From LMUY01 sp964244655 (GTDB lineage Bacteria > Pseudomonadota > Alphaproteobacteria > Acetobacterales > Acetobacteraceae), in the NCBI GenBank assembly GCA_964244655.1, contig CAXTJU010000005.1, positions 1 through 64,000 of the forward strand: a DNA stretch of 64,000 nucleotides. Direction: 5' to 3'. Below the pieces are notes generated by a model. The model was not told where the DNA came from. It was given only the letters and a program-made list of their open reading frames with translations, and did not search any database. Positions 20,443 to 28,014 of this stretch are shown piece by piece. The position numbers were made by a program, and so were the translations under genes. How positions within the stretch are numbered: the first letter of the stretch is position 1; every line of letters begins with the position of its first letter.

Positions 20443-21165
20443 ATGATCCAGCCCCCGCCCATCCTGTCCGTCGTCGTGCCGGTGCGCAACGAGGGGCCGA
20501 ATATCGCACCGCTGATCGCGGAGATCGAGGCGGCGCTGCCAGGTCTGGCTCACGAAATCGTCTATGTGGACGATGGCAGCGATGATGAAACCCCCCAGGT
20601 GCTGCGGGACCAGCAGGCCGTGGCGCCGCTGGTCGTGCGCCGGCACCGGGTCAGCTGCGGGCAGAGTGCGGCCATCGTCACGGGCGTGCGCGCGGCCAGC
20701 GGCATGTGGATCGCCACGCTGGACGGGGACGGGCAGAACGACCCGGCGGACATCCCCGCCCTGCTCGCCCGTGCGCAGGCAGCCACCGGACTGGTGCTGA
20801 CCGCGGGCCACCGCGTGCACCGCCGGGACACGGCGGCCAAGCGCCTTGCGTCCCGCCTGGCCAACGCCATCCGGGCCCGGCTGCTGGGCGATGCGACACC
20901 GGACACCGGTTGCGGCCTCAAGCTGTTCCGGCGCGACGCCTTTCTGGAACTGCCGCACTTCGACCACATGCACCGCTACCTGCCGGCGCTGTTCATCCGT
21001 GCGGGCGGCCGGGTGGAGTCGGTGCCAGTCAACCATCGCCCGCGCACCCGCGGCCGCTCGAACTACGGCACGCTGGACCGTCTGTGGGTCGGCATCTTCG
21101 ACCTGGCCGGCGTGCTTTGGCTGCAACGCCGCTGGCGCCGGCCCCTGCTTGAGCCGGTGGAATGA
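20443..21165 (+). CDS. GT2 glycosyltransferase (polyprenyl-phosphate sugar type)
   Basis: A 240-residue GT-A protein close to dolichol-phosphate-mannose synthases. ILSVVVPVRNEGPNI opens the Rossmann-like fold, DDGSDDET follows, the DxD-type motif is DGDGQNDP, and DTGCGLKLFRRD is the acceptor-side block. The last segment (WVGIFDLAGVLWLQ) is one weak membrane helix. It probably loads a sugar onto undecaprenyl phosphate for envelope glycan or lipid A modification. The ATG at 20443 was chosen because it directly precedes the fold. It overlaps the VTT-domain gene (ATGA). Confidence 0.83.
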   Translation: MIQPPPILSVVVPVRNEGPNIAPLIAEIEAALPGLAHEIVYVDDGSDDETPQVLRDQQAVAPLVVRRHRVSCGQSAAIVTGVRAASGMWIATLDGDGQNDPADIPALLARAQAATGLVLTAGHRVHRRDTAAKRLASRLANAIRARLLGDATPDTGCGLKLFRRDAFLELPHFDHMHRYLPALFIRAGGRVESVPVNHRPRTRGRSNYGTLDRLWVGIFDLAGVLWLQRRWRRPLLEPVE

Positions 21166-21806
21166 ACGCGACGCTCCGCAGCGGCCGGGTGCTGTGGAAG
21201 CCGGCGCTTCTAGCGGCCGGGCTTTTGGCGGCCGGGCTCGCGTTGCAAAATGGTTGGGGCCGCAGCGTGCTGGACGCCCCGGCGCAGGCCGGCCCGGCAG
21301 TGTTCGTGCTGGCCGCGGCGGTCGCCTGCGCCTTCGGCATGCCGCGCCAGGTGGTGGCCTACGCCGCCGGCCTCGGCTACGGCGTGTGGGCCGGGTGCGC
21401 GCTGGCGCTGGCGGCGCAAATAGGTGGCTGCACCGCCGACTTCCTGTGGGCGCGGCTCGTAGCCCGCGATTGGGCGGTGCGGCGCACCCGGGGACGCCTT
21501 GCTCGGCTCGATCGGCAGATTAGCCGTCATCCGTTCAGCGCCACCCTGACGCTGCGGCTGCTCCCCGTGGGCAGCAACCTGCTGCTGAACCTGCTGGCCG
21601 GCGTGTCAGCGGTGGCGGCGGGGCCGTTCCTGCTGGCCTCGGCGGCCGGCTACGTGCCGCAAACCTTGGTATTCGCCTTGCTGGGCAGCGGCGTGCGGGT
21701 AGGCCATACGGCCCAGCTGGGTGTGGCCACGACGCTGTTCCTGTTGTCCGGCCTGCTCGGGGTGTGGCTGCTGCGCCAAGTGCGGCGGCTGGGTGATCCG
21801 CCTTGA
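21162..21806 (+). CDS. VTT-domain (TVP38/TMEM64 family) membrane protein
   Basis: A 214-residue inner-membrane protein with about six hydrophobic segments and the SNARE-associated/VTT core: FGMPRQVVAYAAGLGYGVW, then RHPFSATLTLRLLPVGSN. Family members such as DedA and TMEM41B are lipid scramblases or flippases. Its four-base overlap with the GT2 gene suggests a joint role, for example moving the polyprenyl-sugar product or its carrier across the membrane; that is inference. Confidence 0.85.
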   Translation: MNATLRSGRVLWKPALLAAGLLAAGLALQNGWGRSVLDAPAQAGPAVFVLAAAVACAFGMPRQVVAYAAGLGYGVWAGCALALAAQIGGCTADFLWARLVARDWAVRRTRGRLARLDRQISRHPFSATLTLRLLPVGSNLLLNLLAGVSAVAAGPFLLASAAGYVPQTLVFALLGSGVRVGHTAQLGVATTLFLLSGLLGVWLLRQVRRLGDPP

Positions 21807-21816
21807 ACCGCATGGG

Positions 21817-22038
21817 TCAGGGCTTTGCGACACAGGAGTACGTCCGGGACGAGGTGAGCGAGGCTGGCCCGACCACGCGGTGGACTTGCCCCTTCGGGCA
21901 CTGACCGTCATCGACGAGCACGACCTTGCTGTTGCCAAGTTCTCCCGGCAGGGGCTCGGTTTTGAGCATGTTCGACCCGCCACAGCCGCACAGCAGACCG
22001 AGGCCTGCGACAAGCACAGCCAAACGCACCATCTTCAT
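21817..22038 (-). CDS. Small lipoprotein (possible DUF6719 family)
   Basis: A 73-residue protein with a lipoprotein signal, MKMVRLAVLVAGLGLLCGC, giving a mature N-terminal cysteine at residue 19. The mature part has KVVLVDDGQCPKGQVHRVVG, which resembles DUF6719 proteins as I recall them. Function unknown. The ATG at 22038 has GGGGAGCGG upstream; the longer open frame to 22308 has no signal. It converges with the VTT gene ten bases away and is the last of three small minus-strand genes. Confidence 0.7.
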   Translation of the reverse strand: MKMVRLAVLVAGLGLLCGCGGSNMLKTEPLPGELGNSKVVLVDDGQCPKGQVHRVVGPASLTSSRTYSCVAKP

Positions 22039-22106
22039 CCGCTCCCCCATCTCCGGGGCTAGAGTAGGCATGTTGCGCCAAGCAGCCCAGCCTCGGCAGG
22101 CCGGCC

Positions 22107-22478
22107 TTAGCGGAAGGGAGGGCGGGGCGTCATGGGTGCCTGGCCCGCATTTCCATTGGAGGCGCCCATCTGCGGCGCATTTGTCTGGGCCGCGCCCATT
22201 TGCGGCGCATATGTGAAACCGCCGGGCAGGCCGGGCGCGGGGTCCCCAGCGCTCTGCACCGGCGGGGCAGGGCCTGGCCCACGCAGCAAGTCGCATGTCC
22301 AGCGCCATCCGGCGCCGTGCCCCGCAAGCAGGCCGCCACGGTCATAGCCACAAGTGCAATTGGACCAGGGCTGGCCATCCAGCGCCGGTCCGCAGCGAGG
22401 CATCGCCGGCTGCGCCATGGCCGGGGCTGCCAGGCACAGCCAGGCGGCAAATGCGAGAGTGTGGACTTGAGGCGGCAA
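22107..22478 (-). CDS. Small exported cysteine-containing protein
   Basis: A ~123-residue protein read from TTG at 22478. A signal peptide (VHTLAFAAWLCLAAPAMAQ) precedes a cysteine-bearing segment (MPRCGPALDGQPWSNCTCGY and WRWTCDLL) and a Gly/Pro/Met-rich tail with two APQMGA repeats. No family is recognised. Only ten bases separate it from the upstream small gene, so it is probably in the same transcript. The start is uncertain since no ATG gives a signal peptide in this frame. Confidence 0.5.
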   Translation of the reverse strand: MPPQVHTLAFAAWLCLAAPAMAQPAMPRCGPALDGQPWSNCTCGYDRGGLLAGHGAGWRWTCDLLRGPGPAPPVQSAGDPAPGLPGGFTYAPQMGAAQTNAPQMGASNGNAGQAPMTPRPPFR

Positions 22479-22488
22479 GACGGACGGC

Positions 22489-22773
22489 CTAGCGAACTGC
22501 CAGATAGCCAAGCAGCAGCCATGCCGGCATGGACAGCACCACGCCAAGCGCGATGCCGCGGGCGCTGCCAAGGGCATCCTGGTCCTTTTCGTCTAGGCGC
22601 TCCTGCCAATCCTCAGTGGGCTCATCGGGCCATTGCTTCTGCCAGTCCAACTCGGCGCTGACCTGCCGCAGCAGCGGCACAAGCGCTGGGTCTGCATCGG
22701 TGCGGCCTGGCCTGCGCCGGTCCTCCGCGACGAGTTCTGCGTGGACGTCATTCTGGATCGAAGGGTCAGACAT
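22489..22773 (-). CDS. Small C-terminally anchored membrane protein
   Basis: A 94-residue protein with a charged soluble part (QWPDEPTEDWQERLDEKDQD) and a single C-terminal hydrophobic helix (IALGVVLSMPAWLLLGYLAV). The ATG at 22773 has AAGGAAG eight bases upstream. No family is recognised. It leads a run of three small minus-strand genes. Confidence 0.6.
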   Translation of the reverse strand: MSDPSIQNDVHAELVAEDRRRPGRTDADPALVPLLRQVSAELDWQKQWPDEPTEDWQERLDEKDQDALGSARGIALGVVLSMPAWLLLGYLAVR

Positions 22774-22990
22774 GCCATGGGCTTCCTTGGCCAACTGGCA
22801 TGACGCTATGGGTGAAACGTAAAAGATCTGTGAAGCCGGTTTGACCGCGTGGCGGTGGGCGGCTTAGCAGGCATAGAGGACGCCCGGCCTCAATTCAGGC
22901 TAAGTGCCTTAGCCGTTGAGATGCAGGTGCACATGAGAACTTTGCCCTTACTGCGCATCGGCTAGGCGGCGGCCGTCCCCGTCTCGGCAC

Positions 22991-23008
22991 TCTCCCGCCA
23001 GCGGGAGA
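22991..23008. repeat. Perfect hairpin in a 260-base intergenic stretch
   Basis: Eight-base perfect stem TCTCCCGC / GCGGGAGA with a CA loop, 26 bases after the stop of the minus-strand molybdopterin gene. There is no U-tract. It is similar to the hairpin at 14534-14559. The rest of 22774-23033 shows no gene or clear promoter. Confidence 0.5.
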
Positions 23009-23033
23009 TGAAGGCTGATCATGGCGACGTTCC

Positions 23034-23807
23034 TCAAATCCCAGCAAACCAGTTGAACCCCTGGCTCTCCCAATACCCTCCCGGATACGTGTTGGTCACC
23101 TCGATCGCGGTGATCCATTTCGGGTTCTTGTAGCCGAGCTTGGTCGCCATGCGCAGCCGCAGCGGGAAGCCGAACGGGTCGGCAATCGTCTCATCGGCGT
23201 ATTTGGTCGCTAGCAGCGTCTGCGGGTGCAGCGCGGTCGCCATGTCGATGCTGCTCGGATAGTTGTCGGCTGTCTTGAAGGCGACATACTTGGCCCGCGT
23301 GTCCGCTCCCACCCGCTCCAGGAAGCTGCGCAGCGTGGGGCCGGACCATTGCCCGATGTAATCCCAGCCTTCGACGCAGACGTGGCGGATGACCATGTCC
23401 GTCTGCGGCAGGGCGGCGATCTGCTGCACCGTCCAGGGCCGCTTGTCCGCAATCAGCCCGGACAGCTCCAGCTTCCAGTCCGCCGCGTTCACCGGCTTGA
23501 GGTCTTCGATGTCGAAATACGCGTTGAACTTCGGCGGCTTGAGCACCATCGAGGCGGGATAAGTGGGCGCCAAGTGGGCCGGGTCGAACAGCAAGGCCTG
23601 GATCTCGTCGTTGAACGCCGAGATCGCGCGCAAGCCCTGCTCGACCGCGCCGGACGTGCTCACGTCGCACCCCGTCAGCATCGTCAGCGCGCCGAGCGAG
23701 AGGCCGCCGCGGATCAGGCCGCGGCGTTCCAGCGAGCGGATCAGCGGGCGGTGGTCGTCCAGGACCGCGGGGTTCGGCAGCTCGGCCGGACGGAACGGCG
23801 AGCGCAT
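23034..23807 (-). CDS. Molybdopterin-dependent oxidoreductase (MsrP/YedY-like)
   Basis: A 257-residue exported protein of the sulfite-oxidase molybdopterin fold. The N-terminus has a Tat-like ERRGLIRGG followed by a hydrophobic stretch and LTGC, so it may be a Tat lipoprotein. The molybdenum-ligand cysteine is in IRHVCVEGW, and NTYPGGYWESQGFNWF closes the fold. It resembles MsrP, which repairs methionine sulfoxide in the periplasm, but could be another sulfite-oxidase-type enzyme. The start shares TAATG with the stop of the cytochrome b gene, implying tight coupling with its electron donor. Confidence 0.85.
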   Translation of the reverse strand: MRSPFRPAELPNPAVLDDHRPLIRSLERRGLIRGGLSLGALTMLTGCDVSTSGAVEQGLRAISAFNDEIQALLFDPAHLAPTYPASMVLKPPKFNAYFDIEDLKPVNAADWKLELSGLIADKRPWTVQQIAALPQTDMVIRHVCVEGWDYIGQWSGPTLRSFLERVGADTRAKYVAFKTADNYPSSIDMATALHPQTLLATKYADETIADPFGFPLRLRMATKLGYKNPKWITAIEVTNTYPGGYWESQGFNWFAGI

Positions 23808-24466
23808 TAGCTTGGCCTCCCTTTGGCCAGCCGGGGGCCGCCGAACAGCATGGCCCACAGCGTGCTCGGCACCAGCAACGAGAGTGCAACGTGGATGGCG
23901 AGGAAGCCCACGATCGCCGACATGCCAAGGAAATGCACCAGCCGGGCGCCCTGGAAGCCGCCGAGCAGCCCGACCAGGCCGGAGAACTGCACCGGCTTCC
24001 AAATCGCTAGGCCGGTGACGACCTGGGACACCCCAGCCAGGATGACGACGATGTAGAGAATTTTTTGCACCGCATTGTACGTGGTGAGATCGCTGTGATC
24101 GACGTGGAAGCGCAGCGTGTCGCGCACCGTCTTGATCACGTCGCGGACGCGGATCGGCAGCAGTCGGTCGCGCAGCCGCCCGGTGATGGCGCCGTAGGCC
24201 AGGTAGGCCAGCCCGTTGACCATGAGCAGCCACATGGCGGCGAAATGCCAGAGCAGGCTTTGCGCCGCCCAGCTTCCCAGCCGGAGCGCATGGCTGAAAT
24301 GCAGGCCGTTGATGATGACGTCGTCGTCGTAGATGCCCCACCCGGACAGGACCATGGCGATCATCGCAACCGCGTTGGTCCAGTGCATGATCCGCACGGG
24401 CACCGGATGCATGCGGCGCCCGCTGGGCGCTGCGACAGGCGCATTGTCTAAAACATTGGCGCTCAT
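23807..24466 (-). CDS. Cytochrome b561 domain protein, electron partner of the molybdoenzyme
   Basis: A 219-residue di-heme cytochrome b561 with four or five helices. The heme-ligand histidines are likely in RIMHWTNAVAM, LWHFAAMWLL, ARLVHFLGMS and IHVALSLL. It would pass quinol electrons to the periplasmic molybdopterin enzyme, as MsrQ does, although its b561 architecture is unlike MsrQ. A strong AGGAGG lies before the ATG at 24466. It is the middle gene of a three-gene unit. Confidence 0.87.
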   Translation of the reverse strand: MSANVLDNAPVAAPSGRRMHPVPVRIMHWTNAVAMIAMVLSGWGIYDDDVIINGLHFSHALRLGSWAAQSLLWHFAAMWLLMVNGLAYLAYGAITGRLRDRLLPIRVRDVIKTVRDTLRFHVDHSDLTTYNAVQKILYIVVILAGVSQVVTGLAIWKPVQFSGLVGLLGGFQGARLVHFLGMSAIVGFLAIHVALSLLVPSTLWAMLFGGPRLAKGRPS

Positions 24467-24498
24467 GGTGCCTCCTGGAATGAAACGGGATGGCTGCA

Positions 24499-24993
24499 TC
24501 AGTGCGAGGGCCGGGCGAGGCCCACGCGGATCGTGTCGTCCGGCGCGACGGGAACCGACCCGGCGGCGTCGAAGGTCGGGAAACCCCGCAGCTGGGCCGG
24601 CGTGAAGCCTACGATCTCCATATCCGCGCCGAGCAGCGCCATGGCATCGACCGGCACCGCGATCGGCCGGGCGCCGAGGCCGAACAGCCCGCCAAACGCG
24701 ATCACGACCAGCACGGCCCCGTCGCCGGACCGCACGACACGCGCCACGTGCCCCAGCACCGGCTGGCTTTCCACCGGCCGCAGCACCGTCCGGTCGATCA
24801 GGTCACCGACGCGCACGGGCTGCGGAAACCGCTGCGCTGCCTCCATGGCAAGACTTGCGCCCGAGGGCGCCGAGGGTTGCGCCAGTGCCGCACAGCTCAA
24901 CAGGAGGGCTCCCATGACCGTGCGTACCGATCGCGCGAAGGGCAGCCACATGTCCAGGCCAGCCCGCCGAGGTCCTGGATGCGGCATGCACAT
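24499..24993 (-). CDS. Exported PRC-barrel domain protein
   Basis: A ~164-residue protein. The N-terminal hydrophobic stretch (VMGALLLSCAALAQPS) is a probable signal peptide. The PRC-barrel fold follows: VGDLIDRTVLRPV, VLVVIAFGGLFGLGARPIAV and FTPAQLRGFPTF. The ATG at 24993 has GGGAGG upstream; an internal ATG at 24951 gives a shorter signal. PRC-barrels are usually cytoplasmic scaffolds, so an exported one leading a redox operon is unusual. It probably stabilises or tethers the molybdoenzyme complex; that is inference. Confidence 0.72.
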   Translation of the reverse strand: MCMPHPGPRRAGLDMWLPFARSVRTVMGALLLSCAALAQPSAPSGASLAMEAAQRFPQPVRVGDLIDRTVLRPVESQPVLGHVARVVRSGDGAVLVVIAFGGLFGLGARPIAVPVDAMALLGADMEIVGFTPAQLRGFPTFDAAGSVPVAPDDTIRVGLARPSH

Positions 24994-25194
24994 GATGGAC
25001 GCCTCCCTCGTTCGGACTAGCGGACTATTGACGACCGGGCGGTCAGGCACTGGAAACAGGCCTGAAGTTGTGCTGGCCTGCAAGACGTTCCGCATCGCCT
25101 CAGACCTTAGTGAGTCTGGCTTATCCCGACTATGGTGGGGTCGTTAACATGCCGACATGGCCCAAACCGGCTGGTCGCAAGAGTAGGTCCGACC

Positions 25195-26205
25195 ATGCCG
25201 GATGACATATTGAAGGACGTGCTGATGGCAGGTGCAGTTCATGTCGGCGACGAGGCCCCGGCCAGCACCGCGGCCCTGGTCGCGGCGGATTGGGGCACCA
25301 GCAGCTTGCGCGTGTGGGCGCTATCGGCATCGGGCGCCGTGCTGGCGGAGCGGCACTCCGACGAAGGAATGTCGCGGCTGCACCCCGGCGAGTTCGAGCC
25401 GGTGTTCCGCCGGCACCTGGCCGCACTCGGCCTGCCGACACAGGCTGCGCCGCAGCCGGTCGTGCTGTGCGGCATGGTGGGGGCGCGGCAGGGCTGGCGT
25501 GAAGCTGGCTACGTCGATGCACCGACGCGGCTTGGGGCGCTCTGCGACCGTGCTTTGGCATTTTCCATGGCGGGGCTCGACGTGCGCATCTTGCCGGGGT
25601 TGGCGGACCGGCAGGACGGCCGCAACGACGTGATGCGCGGCGAGGAGACCCAGCTGCTCGGCCTGCTGCAGGCCGAGCCGTTGTTCAGCGGCCTGGCGTG
25701 CCTGCCAGGGACCCATTCGAAATGGGTGCGGCTGGACACGGGTGAGATTCTCGGCTTCACCACGGTAATGACGGGTGAGATGTTCGCGGTCCTCGGCCAG
25801 CATTCGGTGCTGCGCCACAGCCTGGATGGCGTCGGGTCAAGCGGCGATCCGGACTCGCCGGCTTTCCTGCAAGGCGTCGCCCAGGGACTCGCCGAACCAC
25901 AGCGTCTGCTGGCGGCGCTGTTCGGCCTGCGGGCGGCGAGCCTGCTGCGCGGCGTCACGGGCACCCAAGCGGCGGACAGGCTCTCGGGGCTGCTGATCGG
26001 CGCGGAGATCGCCGGTGCTGGCGCGCCGCCGGGCGCCGCGGTGACCCTGGTGGCAGACGGCAGCCTGGCGGCCTTGTATGCCCGCGCGCTGGGCCTCGCC
26101 GGGCACGCTGTCCGGATCGTGGATTCGGGGGCGGCCGTGCGGCGCGGACTGCTGCTCGCGGCGCAGCTTCTCTGGCCGGTTCTCTGGCCGGCGCGCGCCG
26201 CATGA
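25195..26205 (+). CDS. dgoK: 2-dehydro-3-deoxygalactonokinase DgoK
   Basis: A 336-residue sugar kinase that phosphorylates 2-keto-3-deoxy-galactonate in the De Ley-Doudoroff pathway. The phosphate-binding motif ADWGTSSLRVWALS lies near residue 30, MRGEETQLLG in the middle, and LPGTHSKWVRL is the family signature. The ATG at 25195 was chosen because the upstream open codons to 25132 have no ribosome site. It overlaps dgoA by four bases (ATGA), so the two enzymes are coupled. No GntR-type dgoR is adjacent. Confidence 0.92.
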   Translation: MPDDILKDVLMAGAVHVGDEAPASTAALVAADWGTSSLRVWALSASGAVLAERHSDEGMSRLHPGEFEPVFRRHLAALGLPTQAAPQPVVLCGMVGARQGWREAGYVDAPTRLGALCDRALAFSMAGLDVRILPGLADRQDGRNDVMRGEETQLLGLLQAEPLFSGLACLPGTHSKWVRLDTGEILGFTTVMTGEMFAVLGQHSVLRHSLDGVGSSGDPDSPAFLQGVAQGLAEPQRLLAALFGLRAASLLRGVTGTQAADRLSGLLIGAEIAGAGAPPGAAVTLVADGSLAALYARALGLAGHAVRIVDSGAAVRRGLLLAAQLLWPVLWPARAA

Positions 26206-26855
26206 GCGTCGTCGCGTGGCCGGGCCTGCGGCGCAACCTCATCGCCATCCTGCGCGGCGTCAAACCCGGCGAGGCATTGCCGCTTGCGCAGGCGTTGGTG
26301 GAGAGCGGCTTCGACGCCATCGAGGTGCCGCTCAACTCGCCCGACCCGCTCGACACGCTCGCCCGGCTGGTGGCGGGCCTTCCACCGCACGTGCTGCTCG
26401 GTGCTGGAACGGTGCTGACGGCGGAGCGGGTGGCCGCAGTCCATGCGGCGGGCGGGCGGCTGATCGTGTCGCCGAACTTCGACGCGGACGTGGTGCGCGA
26501 GGCTGGCCGGCTCGGCATGGTCAGCCTGCCCGGCGTGTTCACGCCGACCGAGGCGTTCGCCGCCCTGGCCGCCGGCGCGTCGGGGCTGAAGTTCTTCCCA
26601 GCCGGGGTGCTGGGCGCGGCAGGCATCGGCGCTATGCGCGCGGTGCTGCCGCCGGGCGTGGTGCTGGGCGCGGTCGGCGGCGTGTTGGACGCTTCCTTCG
26701 CCGCCTACGCCGCCGTGGGCGTCACCGCGTTCGGTCTGGGCACGAGCCTGTACCAGCCCGGGTTCGGGGTCGCCGAGTTGCGGCAGCGGGCGGATGCGGC
26801 GGTGAAGGCCTACGACGCGGTCTTTCCTCCCGCCACGGCTGTTCTGAGCCATTAA
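26202..26855 (+). CDS. dgoA: 2-dehydro-3-deoxy-6-phosphogalactonate aldolase
   Basis: A 217-residue class I aldolase of the KDPG/KDPGal family that cleaves the kinase product to pyruvate and glyceraldehyde 3-phosphate. The active-site Glu is in FDAIEVPLNS, the RG pair in AILRGVKPGE, and the Schiff-base Lys in GLKFFPAG. Length and motifs fit DgoA. Four-base overlap with dgoK. The galactofuranose-type transporter begins 173 bases downstream on the same strand. Confidence 0.92.
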   Translation: MSVVAWPGLRRNLIAILRGVKPGEALPLAQALVESGFDAIEVPLNSPDPLDTLARLVAGLPPHVLLGAGTVLTAERVAAVHAAGGRLIVSPNFDADVVREAGRLGMVSLPGVFTPTEAFAALAAGASGLKFFPAGVLGAAGIGAMRAVLPPGVVLGAVGGVLDASFAAYAAVGVTAFGLGTSLYQPGFGVAELRQRADAAVKAYDAVFPPATAVLSH

Positions 26856-27028
26856 GCAACATGAGGCAGCCTGCACGGGGTGACCTTCCTGACACTGGTT
26901 CGCCAAGCAGCCTGACATAAGCGGGCGCTGCGTATTGACAGGCTGCCCAACCCCACGGCTGGATTGGGCAACCGAGACAAGAGCAAGTGCCGCCCCTGCA
27001 AGGCCGGCGCACAATTGGGAGACTGACC

Positions 27029-28006
27029 ATGCTGCGACGCGACCTCGTCAAGATCACCGCCGGCGTTACGCTGGCGGGCCTCGTGGGCGCCCGCGCCCAG
27101 CCGGCCTATATCGCACCGCCGGCCCGCAAGCCTTCCTACAAGGTCGGCTTCGCGCAGAGCGAGAGCAACAACCAGTGGCGCATCGCCGAGACCAACAGCA
27201 TGGAAGCCGAGGCCAAGAAGCGCGGCTGGCAGCTGGTCTACACCGACGCCGCCAGCTCGGCCGCCAAGCAGGTGTCGGACGTCAACAGCATGATCGCCCA
27301 GGGCGTGGACCTCATCTTCCTGGTGCCGCGCGAGGAACGCCCGTTGATCCCCGCCGTGCGCGCCGCCAAGGGGGCCGGCATTCCCATCATCCTGATCGAC
27401 CGCAGCGTTGACCCGGCGCTCGCCAAACCCGGTGTGGACTACCTGACCTTCATCGGATCCGATTTCGTGGAGGAGGGCCGCCGGGTCGCCGACTGGCTGG
27501 TCACCCGGACCGGTGGCAACGCCAAGATCCTTGAGCTTGAGGGCAGCGTCGGCGCATCCCCGGCCAACGACCGCAAGAAGGGCTTCGACGAGGCGCTGAA
27601 ATCGCATTCCGGCATGGTCATCCTGGCCAGCCAGTCCGGCGATTTCGTCCGCGACACCGGCCGCCAAGTCACCCAGACGCTGCTGCAGGCCCACCCGGAT
27701 GCGACCGTCATTTACGCTCACAACGACGAGATGGCGCTGGGCGCCGTCACCGCGGTGGAGGCAGCGGGCAAGGTGCCGGGCAAGGACATCATCATCTGCT
27801 CGATCGACGGCGAGAAGGACGCGGTGCAGGGCGTCGTCGACGGCAAGATCGGCGCGATCTGCCAGTGCAGCCCGGATTTCGGCCCGGTCGCCTTCGCCAC
27901 TGCTGCGCAGTATTTCGCCGGGGAGGCGGTGCCGCCGCGGATCACCAACAAGGACCAGTTCTACGACAAGGACAGCGCCGCCGGGCTGCTCGGCACGGCG
28001 TTCTAG
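27029..28006 (+). CDS. ytfQ: Galactofuranose-type ABC substrate-binding protein YtfQ
   Basis: A 325-residue periplasmic binding protein with a Tat-like signal (LRRDLVKITAGVTLAGLVGA). The mature start VGFAQSESNNQWRIAETNSM closely follows YtfQ, as do IDRSVDP, ELEGSVGASPANDRKKGF and YAHNDEMALGAV. YtfQ binds galactofuranose; that ligand is inferred from similarity and from the adjacent galactonate genes. The ATG at 27029 has GGGAG upstream. It heads the ytfQRT-yjfF set. Confidence 0.88.
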   Translation: MLRRDLVKITAGVTLAGLVGARAQPAYIAPPARKPSYKVGFAQSESNNQWRIAETNSMEAEAKKRGWQLVYTDAASSAAKQVSDVNSMIAQGVDLIFLVPREERPLIPAVRAAKGAGIPIILIDRSVDPALAKPGVDYLTFIGSDFVEEGRRVADWLVTRTGGNAKILELEGSVGASPANDRKKGFDEALKSHSGMVILASQSGDFVRDTGRQVTQTLLQAHPDATVIYAHNDEMALGAVTAVEAAGKVPGKDIIICSIDGEKDAVQGVVDGKIGAICQCSPDFGPVAFATAAQYFAGEAVPPRITNKDQFYDKDSAAGLLGTAF

Positions 28007-28014
28007 CCAACGCC

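Noticed and set aside
25010..25130. Short palindromes (GACCGGGCGGTC, CAGAC-N8-GTCTG) before dgoK as operators
   Set aside because: Short inverted repeats like these are expected by chance in GC-rich DNA and no regulator gene is adjacent.
26925..26965. Possible sigma-70 promoter with TTGACA before ytfQ
   Set aside because: No acceptable -10 box at 16-18 bases; the GCCCAA/TTGGGC inverted repeat nearby is too short to call an operator.
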